IMG/VR virus record: IMGVR_UViG_3300037504_000387
Location: 1-23,188 of that record
Strand: one strand, 5' to 3'
Origin: a virus
DNA length: 23,188 nucleotides
Shown: piece by piece, positions 7,937-15,818 of the stretch
Numbering within the stretch: position 1 is the stretch's first letter
Layout of the letters: the number at the start of each line of letters is the position of its first letter
The notes under the pieces: generated by a model
What the model saw: the letters and a program-made list of their open reading frames with translations, nothing else
The model's database searches: none
Told to the model about the DNA's origin: nothing
Made by a program: the position numbers and the translations under genes

Positions 7937-8353
7937 ATGGGCAAGCTGACTTCGTTTTATGACCGAGAGAGCGGCCAGGCTGGTCCGGTTGACGGGGCGA
8001 TTGTTCCGATCATTATCCCGGTTGACCTGGCGGCCGGTTCTGGCACGTACACGTACACCGTGGACCTGCCCGCCGGCATGTCGATCGAGTTGACTGATGG
8101 CACGTTCCGAGCGGACGGCATCACCGCCACGCCAGAGCTTACGGTGGGCGATACGGCCGCCGGAACTCAGGTTGTGGCGGCGGTGACCTGCACCGCGAAT
8201 CTCGGTGCGTTGACTATTGTGGACGGTACCATCGACGCTGGTGGTATTATTTCGGTTGTTTTTTCTGCTACGGCTAGCGATGCCATCGCCAACGGCGTGC
8301 TGACTCTTGTGGGTCACGTCGCCGCTGCGCCGGACAGTATCGACGAGCGGTAG
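7937..8353 (+). CDS. Small beta-rich structural protein (function unknown)
   Basis: A 138-residue protein directly after the major capsid gene and before a strong hairpin, so it is probably co-expressed with the shell. It is Gly/Ala/Thr/Val-rich with alternating strands and contains one Cys, no charged coiled coil, no signal peptide and no membrane span. The stretch around 36-50 (SGTYTYTVDLPAGMS) and the repeated short Val/Thr strands suggest a small beta-sandwich such as a decoration or minor head protein. I do not recognise a specific family. The start at 7937 is chosen because of its strong ribosome site; an upstream extension within the capsid gene is unlikely. Confidence 0.75.
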   Translation: MGKLTSFYDRESGQAGPVDGAIVPIIIPVDLAAGSGTYTYTVDLPAGMSIELTDGTFRADGITATPELTVGDTAAGTQVVAAVTCTANLGALTIVDGTIDAGGIISVVFSATASDAIANGVLTLVGHVAAAPDSIDER

Positions 8354-8360
8354 TTAAGGT

Positions 8361-8388
8361 TAGGGGGCGGGGACATCTCCGCCCCCTA
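8361..8388 (+). terminator. Strong hairpin closing the capsid block
   Basis: TAGGGGGCGGGG (8361-8372) pairs with CTCCGCCCCCTA (8377-8388): 12 bp with one G-U, loop ACAT. It lies 8 nt after the stop of the last capsid-block gene. The following bases (TGCATGTTTCCT) contain only three U in a row, so termination may be partial, or the hairpin may instead protect the 3' end of capsid mRNA. It is G/C-rich and near-symmetrical, so it could also act on the opposite strand. Confidence 0.7.
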
Positions 8389-8400
8389 TGCATGTTTCCT

Positions 8401-8406
8401 GGGAGG
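8401..8406 (+). promoter_or_regulatory. Ribosome binding site that sets the start at 8413
   Basis: GGGAGG lies 6 nt before the ATG at 8413. An earlier in-frame ATG at 8392 would overlap this site and adjoin the hairpin, so it is unlikely to be used. Confidence 0.65.
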
Positions 8407-8412
8407 GATACG

Positions 8413-9864
8413 ATGTCTCAGACTGTTAACACTGATGATGCCGTCCTTGACGGCCACCCCGACATCCAGATTGCGCGCCGCACCTCCGTGAAGCTGGCGC
8501 AGAAGCCAAAGATTTACGTGGCGATTCCTATTGGCGCGAAGCCGGTTAACAATGTGTTGCCGTGCCCGGGTTGTGAGAAGACTTACGAGGTCAACGCCGG
8601 CCACACTTCGCCGTTCCTCGTGCCGGTCCACTTCATGCTGAACCACATGAATTGGGTGCCGCCGCTGAACGTTAGTATGTCCTACGGCATCAAGACGGGT
8701 GTGCGCTCCCCGGTGGCGCGCCAGATCATGACGCAGGAGGCTATTCGGCAGGGCGCAGAGTACATCTTTTACGTGGATGACGATACGCTGATTCCGCCGC
8801 TGGGGCTGTACACGCTGTACAACTTCATGGAGCGGAACCCCCACGCCGGCGCGGTTAGCGGTGTGTATACGACGCGCGAGAATCCCAACGAGCCGCTCAT
8901 CTACAAGGAGCATGGCCAGGGTTGCGCGTGGGACTTCGAAATGGGACCGGACGCCGAGCCGGAGTTGATCTTTGGGGCCGGCGCGGGCTGTCTGCTGGTG
9001 CGCGTGCAGGCGATCAAGGACTGGATGGCGGCCAATCCTGACGTGCCCATTTGGGCCGACTCCAAGGATGTCGGCAATAAGAAGGGCGAGCAGTCGGTCA
9101 TGTGGGGCCACGACATCCGGTTCTGCCGCGAGTTGAATAAGCACGGCTGGCCGGTCTATGTCGACGGTCGGGTGCTGTGCGGGCATTATGACATCAAGAC
9201 GGGTAAGTTGTTCGAGGTTCCGCAGGACGCGCCGGGTTTCCAGAAGGTGAAAAGTCGCAACATCAACACGGCCAGCTACTGGGATCAGGTGTATAGCAAC
9301 GAAGGCGCGGACACGTGGCGTAAGTATCCTGAGATGTTCCAGAAGATCACTGACGAGGTGATGGAATTCAAGAAGAAGGACATCGCCCCAGAGCACCACA
9401 CTGAGGTGATCGAACTCGGATGTGGGGTTGGAATCCTCGGAAGCAAGCTGACTGCTGAGACGGGGGTGGCTTGGCTCGGCTTCGACTTGTCCCCAGTGGC
9501 GGTCGAAATGTGCAAGGCACGTTTCTTGAATGCGCACGTTAAGGATGTGCGTGACATCGAAGCGCACCAGCTTGGCACGCATCGCCACACGTGCTTGGTT
9601 ATGTCGGAAACCCTGGAGCATCTGGACCGCGATGATGGCGTGCGGCTGCTGAGCAAAATGCGCCAAAGTGAAGCCAGCAAGATTATCCTGACTACGCCGG
9701 ATAACTGCATGGGGCCGGACGAGGTGCCGGAGCATACAGCAAAGTTCAACGAGTCTTATCTTGGTGGCATGTTGCTGGACGCCGGTTTTGACGCCAATAA
9801 TTGGGATATGCGCGTCGACAGTGCGGACAAGCATCACATGATCGCGACGCTGGAAAGGAAGTAA
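8413..9864 (+). CDS. Glycosyltransferase-like / SAM methyltransferase fusion
   Basis: A 483-residue soluble protein with two apparent enzyme domains. Residues ~33-265 read as a GT-A (family 2-like) glycosyltransferase. There is an acidic DxD-type VDDDT at 121-125 after a beta-strand, a helix with RSPVARQ before it, FGAGAGCLLV at 187-196, and a late WGHDIRFCRELNKHG (231-245) ending near LCGHY (255-259). Residues ~330-480 read as a class I methyltransferase: VIELGCGVG at 332-340 (motif I), GFDLSP with acidic D358, SETLEHL at 398-404, TTPDN at 427-431. CPGC at 51-54 may hold a metal but lacks a second Cys pair. The gene stands between a terminator-like hairpin and a tailspike gene (1-nt gap). 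A role modifying virion or host glycans is inference; donor and acceptor are unknown. Confidence 0.82.
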   Translation: MSQTVNTDDAVLDGHPDIQIARRTSVKLAQKPKIYVAIPIGAKPVNNVLPCPGCEKTYEVNAGHTSPFLVPVHFMLNHMNWVPPLNVSMSYGIKTGVRSPVARQIMTQEAIRQGAEYIFYVDDDTLIPPLGLYTLYNFMERNPHAGAVSGVYTTRENPNEPLIYKEHGQGCAWDFEMGPDAEPELIFGAGAGCLLVRVQAIKDWMAANPDVPIWADSKDVGNKKGEQSVMWGHDIRFCRELNKHGWPVYVDGRVLCGHYDIKTGKLFEVPQDAPGFQKVKSRNINTASYWDQVYSNEGADTWRKYPEMFQKITDEVMEFKKKDIAPEHHTEVIELGCGVGILGSKLTAETGVAWLGFDLSPVAVEMCKARFLNAHVKDVRDIEAHQLGTHRHTCLVMSETLEHLDRDDGVRLLSKMRQSEASKIILTTPDNCMGPDEVPEHTAKFNESYLGGMLLDAGFDANNWDMRVDSADKHHMIATLERK

Positions 9865-9865
9865 T

Positions 9866-12154
9866 ATGGCGACGTTGTGGGTCAGTACCAGCGGGAACAA
9901 TGCGAACAGCGGATTGACGTACGCGCTGGCCAAGGCGGACTTGTGGACAGCCATCGGGGCAGCGTCACAAGGTGATACGATCAACGTCGTGAACGACGGA
10001 GATCATGCTTTCACTGATTTTAATGGCTATTGGAATGTTGGTATTCTCGACAGCACTTTCGAAGGTACCAGCTGGTCTGACCCCGGCCTTGTGATTCGCG
10101 GAACGGACAGTAGTGGTAACAAAGCGTTGACTACGTTCAAGCCGGCGAATTCTTCTGATGTGTACGGCTTGCGAATCTTGTCCGGAGCATCAGCGAACTA
10201 TATTCACATCGAAGGCTTGAAGTTCGACTATTCTGACTTCATTGGAACCCAACTTGGCGAACAGGCTATTGAGCTAGTCGGTGCGACCGGTAATGTACGT
10301 ATATACGACTGCGAGTTCGTTAAAGGGTTTGATGTCAATACCAACACTGGTGACAACATCGGCGCATTCGGCATCATTCAGTCTGGTAGTGGTTTTTCCG
10401 CCAGTTCTCCCACAACGGTTGAAATTGCGCGATGCGTGTTCAACGGTCTTGTGCGTCCAGTGACTATTGGCTCTTATAACGACGATGTCGAATATGTTCT
10501 GCATCACTGTGTGTTTGTTTTCTATCCTGATTCCAGTGGGGCGCAAGAGTCGTTAGTTGTTATGCTTAACAACAACTTTGCGGATTCTCCCAGTCTAGGC
10601 CGTCGATACTATAAGAATACGTTTGTTGTGCGTTCGGTGGATGCCGAAGACTTGCAGTCCGTAATGGTTCATTCTTCTGGTGATGACACTTCTGGCCTGA
10701 GTATTTACGACAATCTTTTACTGGTGGACTGCGGCACGAGTGTCAGCAGTGATGGTCTTAGCGGTTCTATCATGCGCGGAGGCAGTTCGGCGTCTCAAAC
10801 AAGTGCGGTGACGTTTTCCAACAATGCATTCATTCTTGGACCCAACTTGGCTGCGAAAACTGGAACATGGAGTACCAACGGCTACGCTTCGTACCAGATG
10901 AACCATAATTACCGTGACGGTGTTTCTTGGAGTGCTGACGATGAAGATCCCGATCAGTTTTACTCTACGGCTTCGGGATTTCTGAGTGATGTCTTCAATA
11001 GTACGGCCGCGTGGACCTGGACGCCAGATGCGTATGATCACGACTTGCCGTTCGATGCGCGGCCAACGGTCTACCGAACTTCTGCCATTGATGGCGGTCC
11101 GGTTGGGGCAGTCTCCGAGGTCATTAATGAGCCGCCAGTAATTTCTAGTGACTGGAATAGTGCGCTGCTGCCTGAAACCCTTGGCCCCGGCGAAACGGTG
11201 ACGGTGACGGCCGGCGACGGACTGGCCACGGTTTGCTCGGACGCAGATAGCGCCACACTGACCTATGACGTTATCGATGATGTCACGCATGGCTCATTGA
11301 CTTTGAATACAACAGACGGATCGTTTGAATATACAGCCAACAGTACGTACGCTGGCAGCGATTCTTTTTCGTTCAAAGTATGCGATGCGTCGACTTGCAC
11401 GACCGAAATTGTGAGCATACCGGGGCAGAATCCCAAGGCTTTTTTCTCGGTCGAAAACACGCCTCCGTCCTTGTCTGATTATCTGATGTTCTCGGTCGGC
11501 GAGAATGGCGTGCTGACAGTGGGCGCGGCCAATGGTTTGCTGAGCGTGGCGTCGGATCCCAACAGCGAGCAGACCCTCAGCGTCACCAACGTCACCGGCC
11601 CCAGCAATGGCACCTTGACGTATAATTCGACGACCGGCGCTTTTGAATACACCCCCGACACGTTCTTTGTCGGCTCGGATCTGATCGAGTATTTCGTGAC
11701 GGACGGCATCACGAACTCCGGGACTGGACTGGTTTATCTCACGGTTAACGAGGCTGCTCCGGCTGCCCGGGCCGGCGACTTCATCGACACGGCCCCGTTC
11801 TTCCGGCCTATCTTGCGGCTTGATGCTAACGTGCGCTACCACGGAAAGCGGAATCGCCGCACCAAGCAGGATTTGCGCCGCTACATCGAGGGCGAGTTGT
11901 GGGAGGAATCCACCCACAGATACTTCAACTTGGCTACGAACACCACCCAAGAAATCAACTTGGGCGGAGTTGCCGACGCGCAGCACTTGATCGTCGAAAG
12001 CGACACTCAAATTGGGGTGTCCGTGAACAGCGCCAGTAATTTCGTCCAGGTGGATGGAGTACTGGGCATTTTGAATACTGCTGTTACTTCTCTTTACGTC
12101 CAGAACAGCAGCACTGACACAACCGCGCGAGTTGTCGTACTCGCCGTAGACTAG
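9866..12154 (+). CDS. Tailspike-like protein: beta-helix, two cadherin-like domains, conserved C-terminal domain
   Basis: A 762-residue protein likely exposed on the tail and binding the host. Residues 1-~410 look like a right-handed parallel beta-helix (opening with WVSTSGNNANSG, then many short strands with Asn/Ser/Gly turns). Residues ~422-515 and ~532-626 are two tandem cadherin/Ig-like repeats, each with a 'G(S/T)LT..(T)TG.FEYTP..(F/Y).GSD' pattern. Residues ~670-762 match the free-standing protein encoded at 2090-2470 (motifs ESTH, LATN, LYVQN). No catalytic residues were identified, so depolymerase activity cannot be claimed. The ATG is 1 nt after the previous stop, behind a GGAAAGGAAG tract (9852-9861). 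Codons in the beta-helix part are more A/T-ending than in the capsid block. Confidence 0.78.
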   Translation: MATLWVSTSGNNANSGLTYALAKADLWTAIGAASQGDTINVVNDGDHAFTDFNGYWNVGILDSTFEGTSWSDPGLVIRGTDSSGNKALTTFKPANSSDVYGLRILSGASANYIHIEGLKFDYSDFIGTQLGEQAIELVGATGNVRIYDCEFVKGFDVNTNTGDNIGAFGIIQSGSGFSASSPTTVEIARCVFNGLVRPVTIGSYNDDVEYVLHHCVFVFYPDSSGAQESLVVMLNNNFADSPSLGRRYYKNTFVVRSVDAEDLQSVMVHSSGDDTSGLSIYDNLLLVDCGTSVSSDGLSGSIMRGGSSASQTSAVTFSNNAFILGPNLAAKTGTWSTNGYASYQMNHNYRDGVSWSADDEDPDQFYSTASGFLSDVFNSTAAWTWTPDAYDHDLPFDARPTVYRTSAIDGGPVGAVSEVINEPPVISSDWNSALLPETLGPGETVTVTAGDGLATVCSDADSATLTYDVIDDVTHGSLTLNTTDGSFEYTANSTYAGSDSFSFKVCDASTCTTEIVSIPGQNPKAFFSVENTPPSLSDYLMFSVGENGVLTVGAANGLLSVASDPNSEQTLSVTNVTGPSNGTLTYNSTTGAFEYTPDTFFVGSDLIEYFVTDGITNSGTGLVYLTVNEAAPAARAGDFIDTAPFFRPILRLDANVRYHGKRNRRTKQDLRRYIEGELWEESTHRYFNLATNTTQEINLGGVADAQHLIVESDTQIGVSVNSASNFVQVDGVLGILNTAVTSLYVQNSSTDTTARVVVLAVD

Positions 12155-12157
12155 GAG
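12152..12157 (+). promoter_or_regulatory. Ribosome binding site that sets the start at 12164
   Basis: TAGGAG overlaps the previous stop codon and lies 6 nt before the ATG at 12164. An in-frame TTG at 12158 would directly abut the site and is not favoured. Confidence 0.6.
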
Positions 12158-12163
12158 TTGCAA

Positions 12164-12649
12164 ATGACTTATCCTTACAGTCATCGAAATCGAGCGCAGG
12201 GCGTTGATCCCGTTGAGTTGCACAAGCGTGGTCCGGACGGCGGCGGCGGCACTTCGATCAATGGCGTTGTCAGCGACAGCGTAGACGTGAACTTGCCATA
12301 TAATTCTTGGCAAGTGGCCGGCGTGTTTTGGGCTAATGAGTACGACCAGGATCTCACGATCAAAGTCGTCCCGTATATTGATCATGACCAGAACATTGAA
12401 GGTCCGGCGTACTTTCTCGCGCAGACCGGCAACACGACTGCAACGTCGGCCATCACGTTGTCGGCCACGGCTACTGGTTCGGACGGTGCGGTCTTCAATG
12501 TGCTGGGCGGCGCGAGTGGACCCATCGACACCCAGCAGTTCGCAAACATTGCACCCGTCCACGGCTTTAAGGTTACGGTGTCCAGCACCCTCGGCGTCAG
12601 TGCGGGCGCTACCATGGATTGGGAATTCGTCTGCGTCCCGGAGGCTTAA
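12164..12649 (+). CDS. Small beta-rich virion protein (unknown)
   Basis: A 161-residue protein between the 762-residue tailspike gene and the adaptor-like gene. The N-terminal ~30 residues are basic and Gly-rich (ending in GPDGGGG). The rest has short strands, aromatic residues around 48-75, and a C-terminal segment from about 120 with PIDTQQFANIAP and a closing beta-strand ending in VCVPEA. I do not recognise the family. Position suggests a minor tail or head-completion protein, or a chaperone/partner of the tailspike before it. There is no signal peptide, membrane segment or enzymatic motif. Confidence 0.7.
   Translation: MTYPYSHRNRAQGVDPVELHKRGPDGGGGTSINGVVSDSVDVNLPYNSWQVAGVFWANEYDQDLTIKVVPYIDHDQNIEGPAYFLAQTGNTTATSAITLSATATGSDGAVFNVLGGASGPIDTQQFANIAPVHGFKVTVSSTLGVSAGATMDWEFVCVPEA
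12640..12644 (+). promoter_or_regulatory. Ribosome binding site that sets the start at 12651
   Basis: GGAGG lies 6 nt before the ATG at 12651. The frame is open back to 12336, but that upstream part is an Arg/Ser-rich shadow of the previous gene with no start site of its own. Confidence 0.7.
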
Positions 12650-12650
12650 T

Positions 12651-13643
12651 ATGATCACCGGATTGGAGTTGATCAACGAGGTCGAAGATCGTCTGGGCTG
12701 GCGACAAACCAGTTCCTTGGACGGCGATTTGCGGCCTGATTCTAGAAAGCTGCTGCGCTTGCTTAACCGGGTAATGAAATCTATTCAGCGTCTGGATGAT
12801 TGGCCTTTGCTACGCAAAGAAGATCAGCTGGTGACGACGGCGGCTTTGGACAGCGAGGATTATTTCAGCATCACCAACGGCGAAGCCACCCTGGAGTTGG
12901 GGGCTTCGGCATCCGGTGATCTAGCATTTTCCGAGGAGATGAAGGGCCGGGCGGTGCAGATCGGCAGCGACGCCACGATTTATCGCATTGCTTCTGTGGA
13001 ATCGCCGACATCGGTGACGTTGAATAAGAAGTGGGTCGGTGATACCCTGAGCGACGAGGAAGTTTCGTACACCATCGCTCAGGACCAGTACGCGCTGCCT
13101 GTCGACTTCGACCGCCCGGCTAAGGGTTGGGAAACGTTTTTCGAGCCGTACGGAGTTGTGCCGGTGGGTCCGGATGAGTTTAAGAAGCGGCGCGTGAAGC
13201 GCGGCGGCTACATGCACGTGGACGCGCCGGAGTGCTTTACGATCTACGGCTACACCGATAACAACTATCAGCAGATTCTGCACATCGACCCGTTCCCGTC
13301 CTCGGAGCAGATTCTGAGCTATTCTTACTACTGCGACCACCCGGAGATCAACTCGGACAACGACCGGGTGTTGATGCCGGCGGCGAAGCTGGACGCGGTG
13401 ATTCAGGGCATGATTTATCTGGCGACGCGCGACTACACGGACGACCAGAAAATGCAGCTGGTCCTGCGCGACTACATGGACGCGTTGAACAAGGCCAGCG
13501 GATCGCCCAGCACTGCCGAGGACATTACGCAGATCACGCCCAGTATGACGCAGAAGTTTAAGCGCCGGAACCAGTGGGGTCGTGGCGCGCGCATCAATTG
13601 GGGCAGCCTGTTCAACCGTTCCGACCGTGTGGGGTTTGACTAG
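12651..13643 (+). CDS. Head-to-tail adaptor-like protein (tail tubular A / P22 gp4 role)
   Basis: A 330-residue protein directly before the nozzle-like gene. Residues 1-55 form helices (LELINEVEDRLG, then SRKLLRLLNRVMKSIQ) leading into DDWPLLRKED (49-58). The middle is beta-rich, and YALPVDFDRP (147-156) resembles the 'Y.LP.DF' signature frequent in short-tailed phage adaptor proteins. The C-terminus is again helical (~250-290) and ends in a basic, Gly/Arg/Trp-rich tail. In podoviruses such a protein forms the ring between portal and nozzle. The assignment comes from fold pattern and gene order, with no close sequence match claimed. Confidence 0.72.
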   Translation: MITGLELINEVEDRLGWRQTSSLDGDLRPDSRKLLRLLNRVMKSIQRLDDWPLLRKEDQLVTTAALDSEDYFSITNGEATLELGASASGDLAFSEEMKGRAVQIGSDATIYRIASVESPTSVTLNKKWVGDTLSDEEVSYTIAQDQYALPVDFDRPAKGWETFFEPYGVVPVGPDEFKKRRVKRGGYMHVDAPECFTIYGYTDNNYQQILHIDPFPSSEQILSYSYYCDHPEINSDNDRVLMPAAKLDAVIQGMIYLATRDYTDDQKMQLVLRDYMDALNKASGSPSTAEDITQITPSMTQKFKRRNQWGRGARINWGSLFNRSDRVGFD

Positions 13644-15818
13644 ATGGCTACTACCAGACAGGTTATTGAAGTTAACCCTGTTCGGTCCGGTTTAGCCACG
13701 GCCGGCAAACAGGGCGTGATCCAGGAAACGCAGCTGTGGCAGGCCAAAAACATCAGCGTCGGCTTGGACGGCGGCCTCATGAAGCGCCCGGGTCTGCGGA
13801 AATGGGGCCAGACTCTCAAGGTAGCGTCCGGGGAGATGATCTTTAGTCCGCTATTTTTTGATAACGAAATCCTCACGGAATACAAGCCCAGCGATTACGT
13901 GACGGCCAACAACCAGAATGGCTTGTGGCGGGTGTCGGTGGATGCGAACAGCGGGGCCGCCGAGACAGCTACGTACGGCAAGGCTCTCACGGAACCCAGC
14001 GGCTGGAGTACGTCGACGTGGGGCGTTCGGTGGGTGCATCGCGTCACGGACTGGCAGTCTGGCCAGTGGTACCAAGTCGGGGCTCGCGCGCAGACCACGG
14101 ACGATATGTACGCTGTGCGGATCTACGATGACGGGGTGTACCTCTACGACGGCTCAGATTGGCTTGTGTGCCACGCTGTGAACTTCCCGGACGTGGGGCC
14201 GTCCAGCATAGAGATCGTCTACGACGGCTCAAATCTGGCCGTGTACGTGAACGATGAGTTGGTTTGCACCGACAGCGCCCCAAGCGCCGTCACCGCCGAC
14301 GACTCCAGCACTCATATTGAATTCACGTTCTCAGCTGATTATGATGACCCGGCTACGCTGTACTTCTCCGACGTCCTCATGGGTACTGGCGACGAGCCAT
14401 TCACGGAAAGCACCGCCCGTGATGGAATCGATTACGAATTGTTCGCGGAGGACTTGACGCGGCGCAGGCGTCTCATTTTGGCTACAGATTCTCGTCTGTA
14501 CGTGGATTATGACCTGCGGAACGTGTGGACCCCGGTACTGGATCTGGATCAGGAGTCCATTTACCTGACGAAATTCAGCGACAAGATCATCGTATTCGAC
14601 AGCGGCAAGGTCTATGCTTGGGACACCACCGAGGCACCGACGTTGCTGGAGGATGCGCCGCCGGTGCGGTTTGGCGGCGAGTACAAGCGCCGCTTGTTTG
14701 CCGCCGGTAATCCGCGCCACCCGCGCCGCATTTACTTCACGGCCCTGAATCAGGAAGAGGTGTGGTTCTCGCCGGAAGATGACGTCACGGGCGAAGAGAC
14801 GGTGGACGAGGTGCTAGACGCCGGGTTTATTGCGGTGCCGGGCCAGGATGGCAGTATTGTGACGGCTGTGTACGGCGACTTCTACGGCACGTGCATCTTC
14901 ACGACGTTTACTGGCATTGGCCGCATCAACGGCTCCAGTCCGCTGTCGTTCACACTGGAGTACGTCAGCAGCAGCGACGGAGCCGCCGGACCGCGTTGTC
15001 TGGCGCGTGTTGGCAATGACCTGTGGATCGTGGGCCAGCGAGGTGTCACGACCTTGCAGACCGTCATGGAGTTCGGGGACATCCAGACCAAGCAGCCCAG
15101 CGCCACCATCGCAGATATGTGGTCGTCGTTTCCGAATTCGCCTATTCGTGTCGATTTGAATCGGCTAAGCGAGGCCAGCCTGACCTGGAGCCCCACCGAA
15201 AGCTTGGTGTATTTCTGCTTCCGACCAGTTGGGCGTAGTGGGGTCGATACGGTATATGTCTTCTCGGTCTTAAATGGTTCTTGGTACGGGCCGTGGACTT
15301 GCGACAGCACGTTCGTGCGCACGGTCGTGATCGACTCTCCCACGACTTATGTGGTGATGCACGGCACGACCGGGAAGGTGGGCACTACTAGTGCTTATTT
15401 GAAGAGTGACTACGGCAATCCCTACACGGCCACGGTCGAGTCGGCTCTTATGTCGGGGCGGTCGTTGGGCCAGCAATTGAATTCGCATCCCAAGCGGTGG
15501 CGGAGATTGCACTTGCACATCGCGCCGATGGGCGCATGGGATCTTAATATTGAATGGTATGTTGATAACGAAACGTCTGAAACCATCACCGAGACGCAGA
15601 ACCAGTATGACTCGCCGGTGCTTTCTGACGACTTTCGTTTGGATGTCGACAGACTGGGATCGCGTCAGTTGGTGTCCATTATCCCGGTGAAGCTTGATAT
15701 GCGCGGGCATTATTTCAAGTTCTCCGTCAGCACGGCCGACGATGAGGACAACGAAGATTTCGTGCTGCATGGGTACGAAGTAGAGTTCTTGGTGGATTCA
15801 GATGAGGAGATTGGCTAA
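13644..15818 (+). CDS. Tail nozzle-like protein (tail tubular B / P22 gp10 role) with inserted lectin-like domain
   Basis: A 724-residue protein right after the adaptor-like gene (stop TAG and start ATG abut; only a weak GTGGGG site). The N-terminus has the hallmark of short-tailed phage nozzle proteins: the 'NISVGLDGGLMKRPGL' stretch near 36-51, like the 'N....GGL.RRPG' signature. Residues ~270-600 show repeated beta-blades (LYVDYDLRNVWTPV, KVYAWDTTEAP, DLWIVGQRGVTTLQ, VYVFSVLNGSWYGPW), fitting the propeller-like nozzle core. Residues ~95-250 look like an inserted concanavalin/LamG-type sandwich (around WYQVGARA, MYAVRIYDDGVYLY, LAVYVNDELV). Such an insertion is not part of the minimal T7 protein and may bind host glycans; this is inferred. 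The next gene overlaps the stop by 1 nt. Confidence 0.78.
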   Translation: MATTRQVIEVNPVRSGLATAGKQGVIQETQLWQAKNISVGLDGGLMKRPGLRKWGQTLKVASGEMIFSPLFFDNEILTEYKPSDYVTANNQNGLWRVSVDANSGAAETATYGKALTEPSGWSTSTWGVRWVHRVTDWQSGQWYQVGARAQTTDDMYAVRIYDDGVYLYDGSDWLVCHAVNFPDVGPSSIEIVYDGSNLAVYVNDELVCTDSAPSAVTADDSSTHIEFTFSADYDDPATLYFSDVLMGTGDEPFTESTARDGIDYELFAEDLTRRRRLILATDSRLYVDYDLRNVWTPVLDLDQESIYLTKFSDKIIVFDSGKVYAWDTTEAPTLLEDAPPVRFGGEYKRRLFAAGNPRHPRRIYFTALNQEEVWFSPEDDVTGEETVDEVLDAGFIAVPGQDGSIVTAVYGDFYGTCIFTTFTGIGRINGSSPLSFTLEYVSSSDGAAGPRCLARVGNDLWIVGQRGVTTLQTVMEFGDIQTKQPSATIADMWSSFPNSPIRVDLNRLSEASLTWSPTESLVYFCFRPVGRSGVDTVYVFSVLNGSWYGPWTCDSTFVRTVVIDSPTTYVVMHGTTGKVGTTSAYLKSDYGNPYTATVESALMSGRSLGQQLNSHPKRWRRLHLHIAPMGAWDLNIEWYVDNETSETITETQNQYDSPVLSDDFRLDVDRLGSRQLVSIIPVKLDMRGHYFKFSVSTADDEDNEDFVLHGYEVEFLVDSDEEIG

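Noticed and set aside
5698-7944. Very long reverse-strand frame (748 codons) opposite the scaffold end, capsid and decoration genes
   Set aside because: It is codon-aligned with three well-supported + strand genes and is open only because these avoid TTA, CTA and TCA. The product is a His/Arg/Leu/Val-rich shadow with no ribosome site of its own.
8463-8600. Possible zinc ribbon around CPGC in the glycosyltransferase N-terminus
   Set aside because: Only one Cys pair and a distant His are visible; not enough for a metal site.
8386-9984. Reverse-strand frame of 532 codons opposite the glycosyltransferase-methyltransferase gene
   Set aside because: Same codon-aligned effect; the + strand has clear enzyme motifs and a good start site.
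12336-12650. Upstream extension of the adaptor-like gene's frame
   Set aside because: The extension overlaps the preceding gene, is Arg/Ser-rich like a frame shadow, and the ATG at 12651 has a clear GGAGG.
11294-12676. Reverse-strand frame of 460 codons opposite the end of the first tailspike
   Set aside because: Codon-aligned shadow of two supported + strand genes; no recognisable domain.
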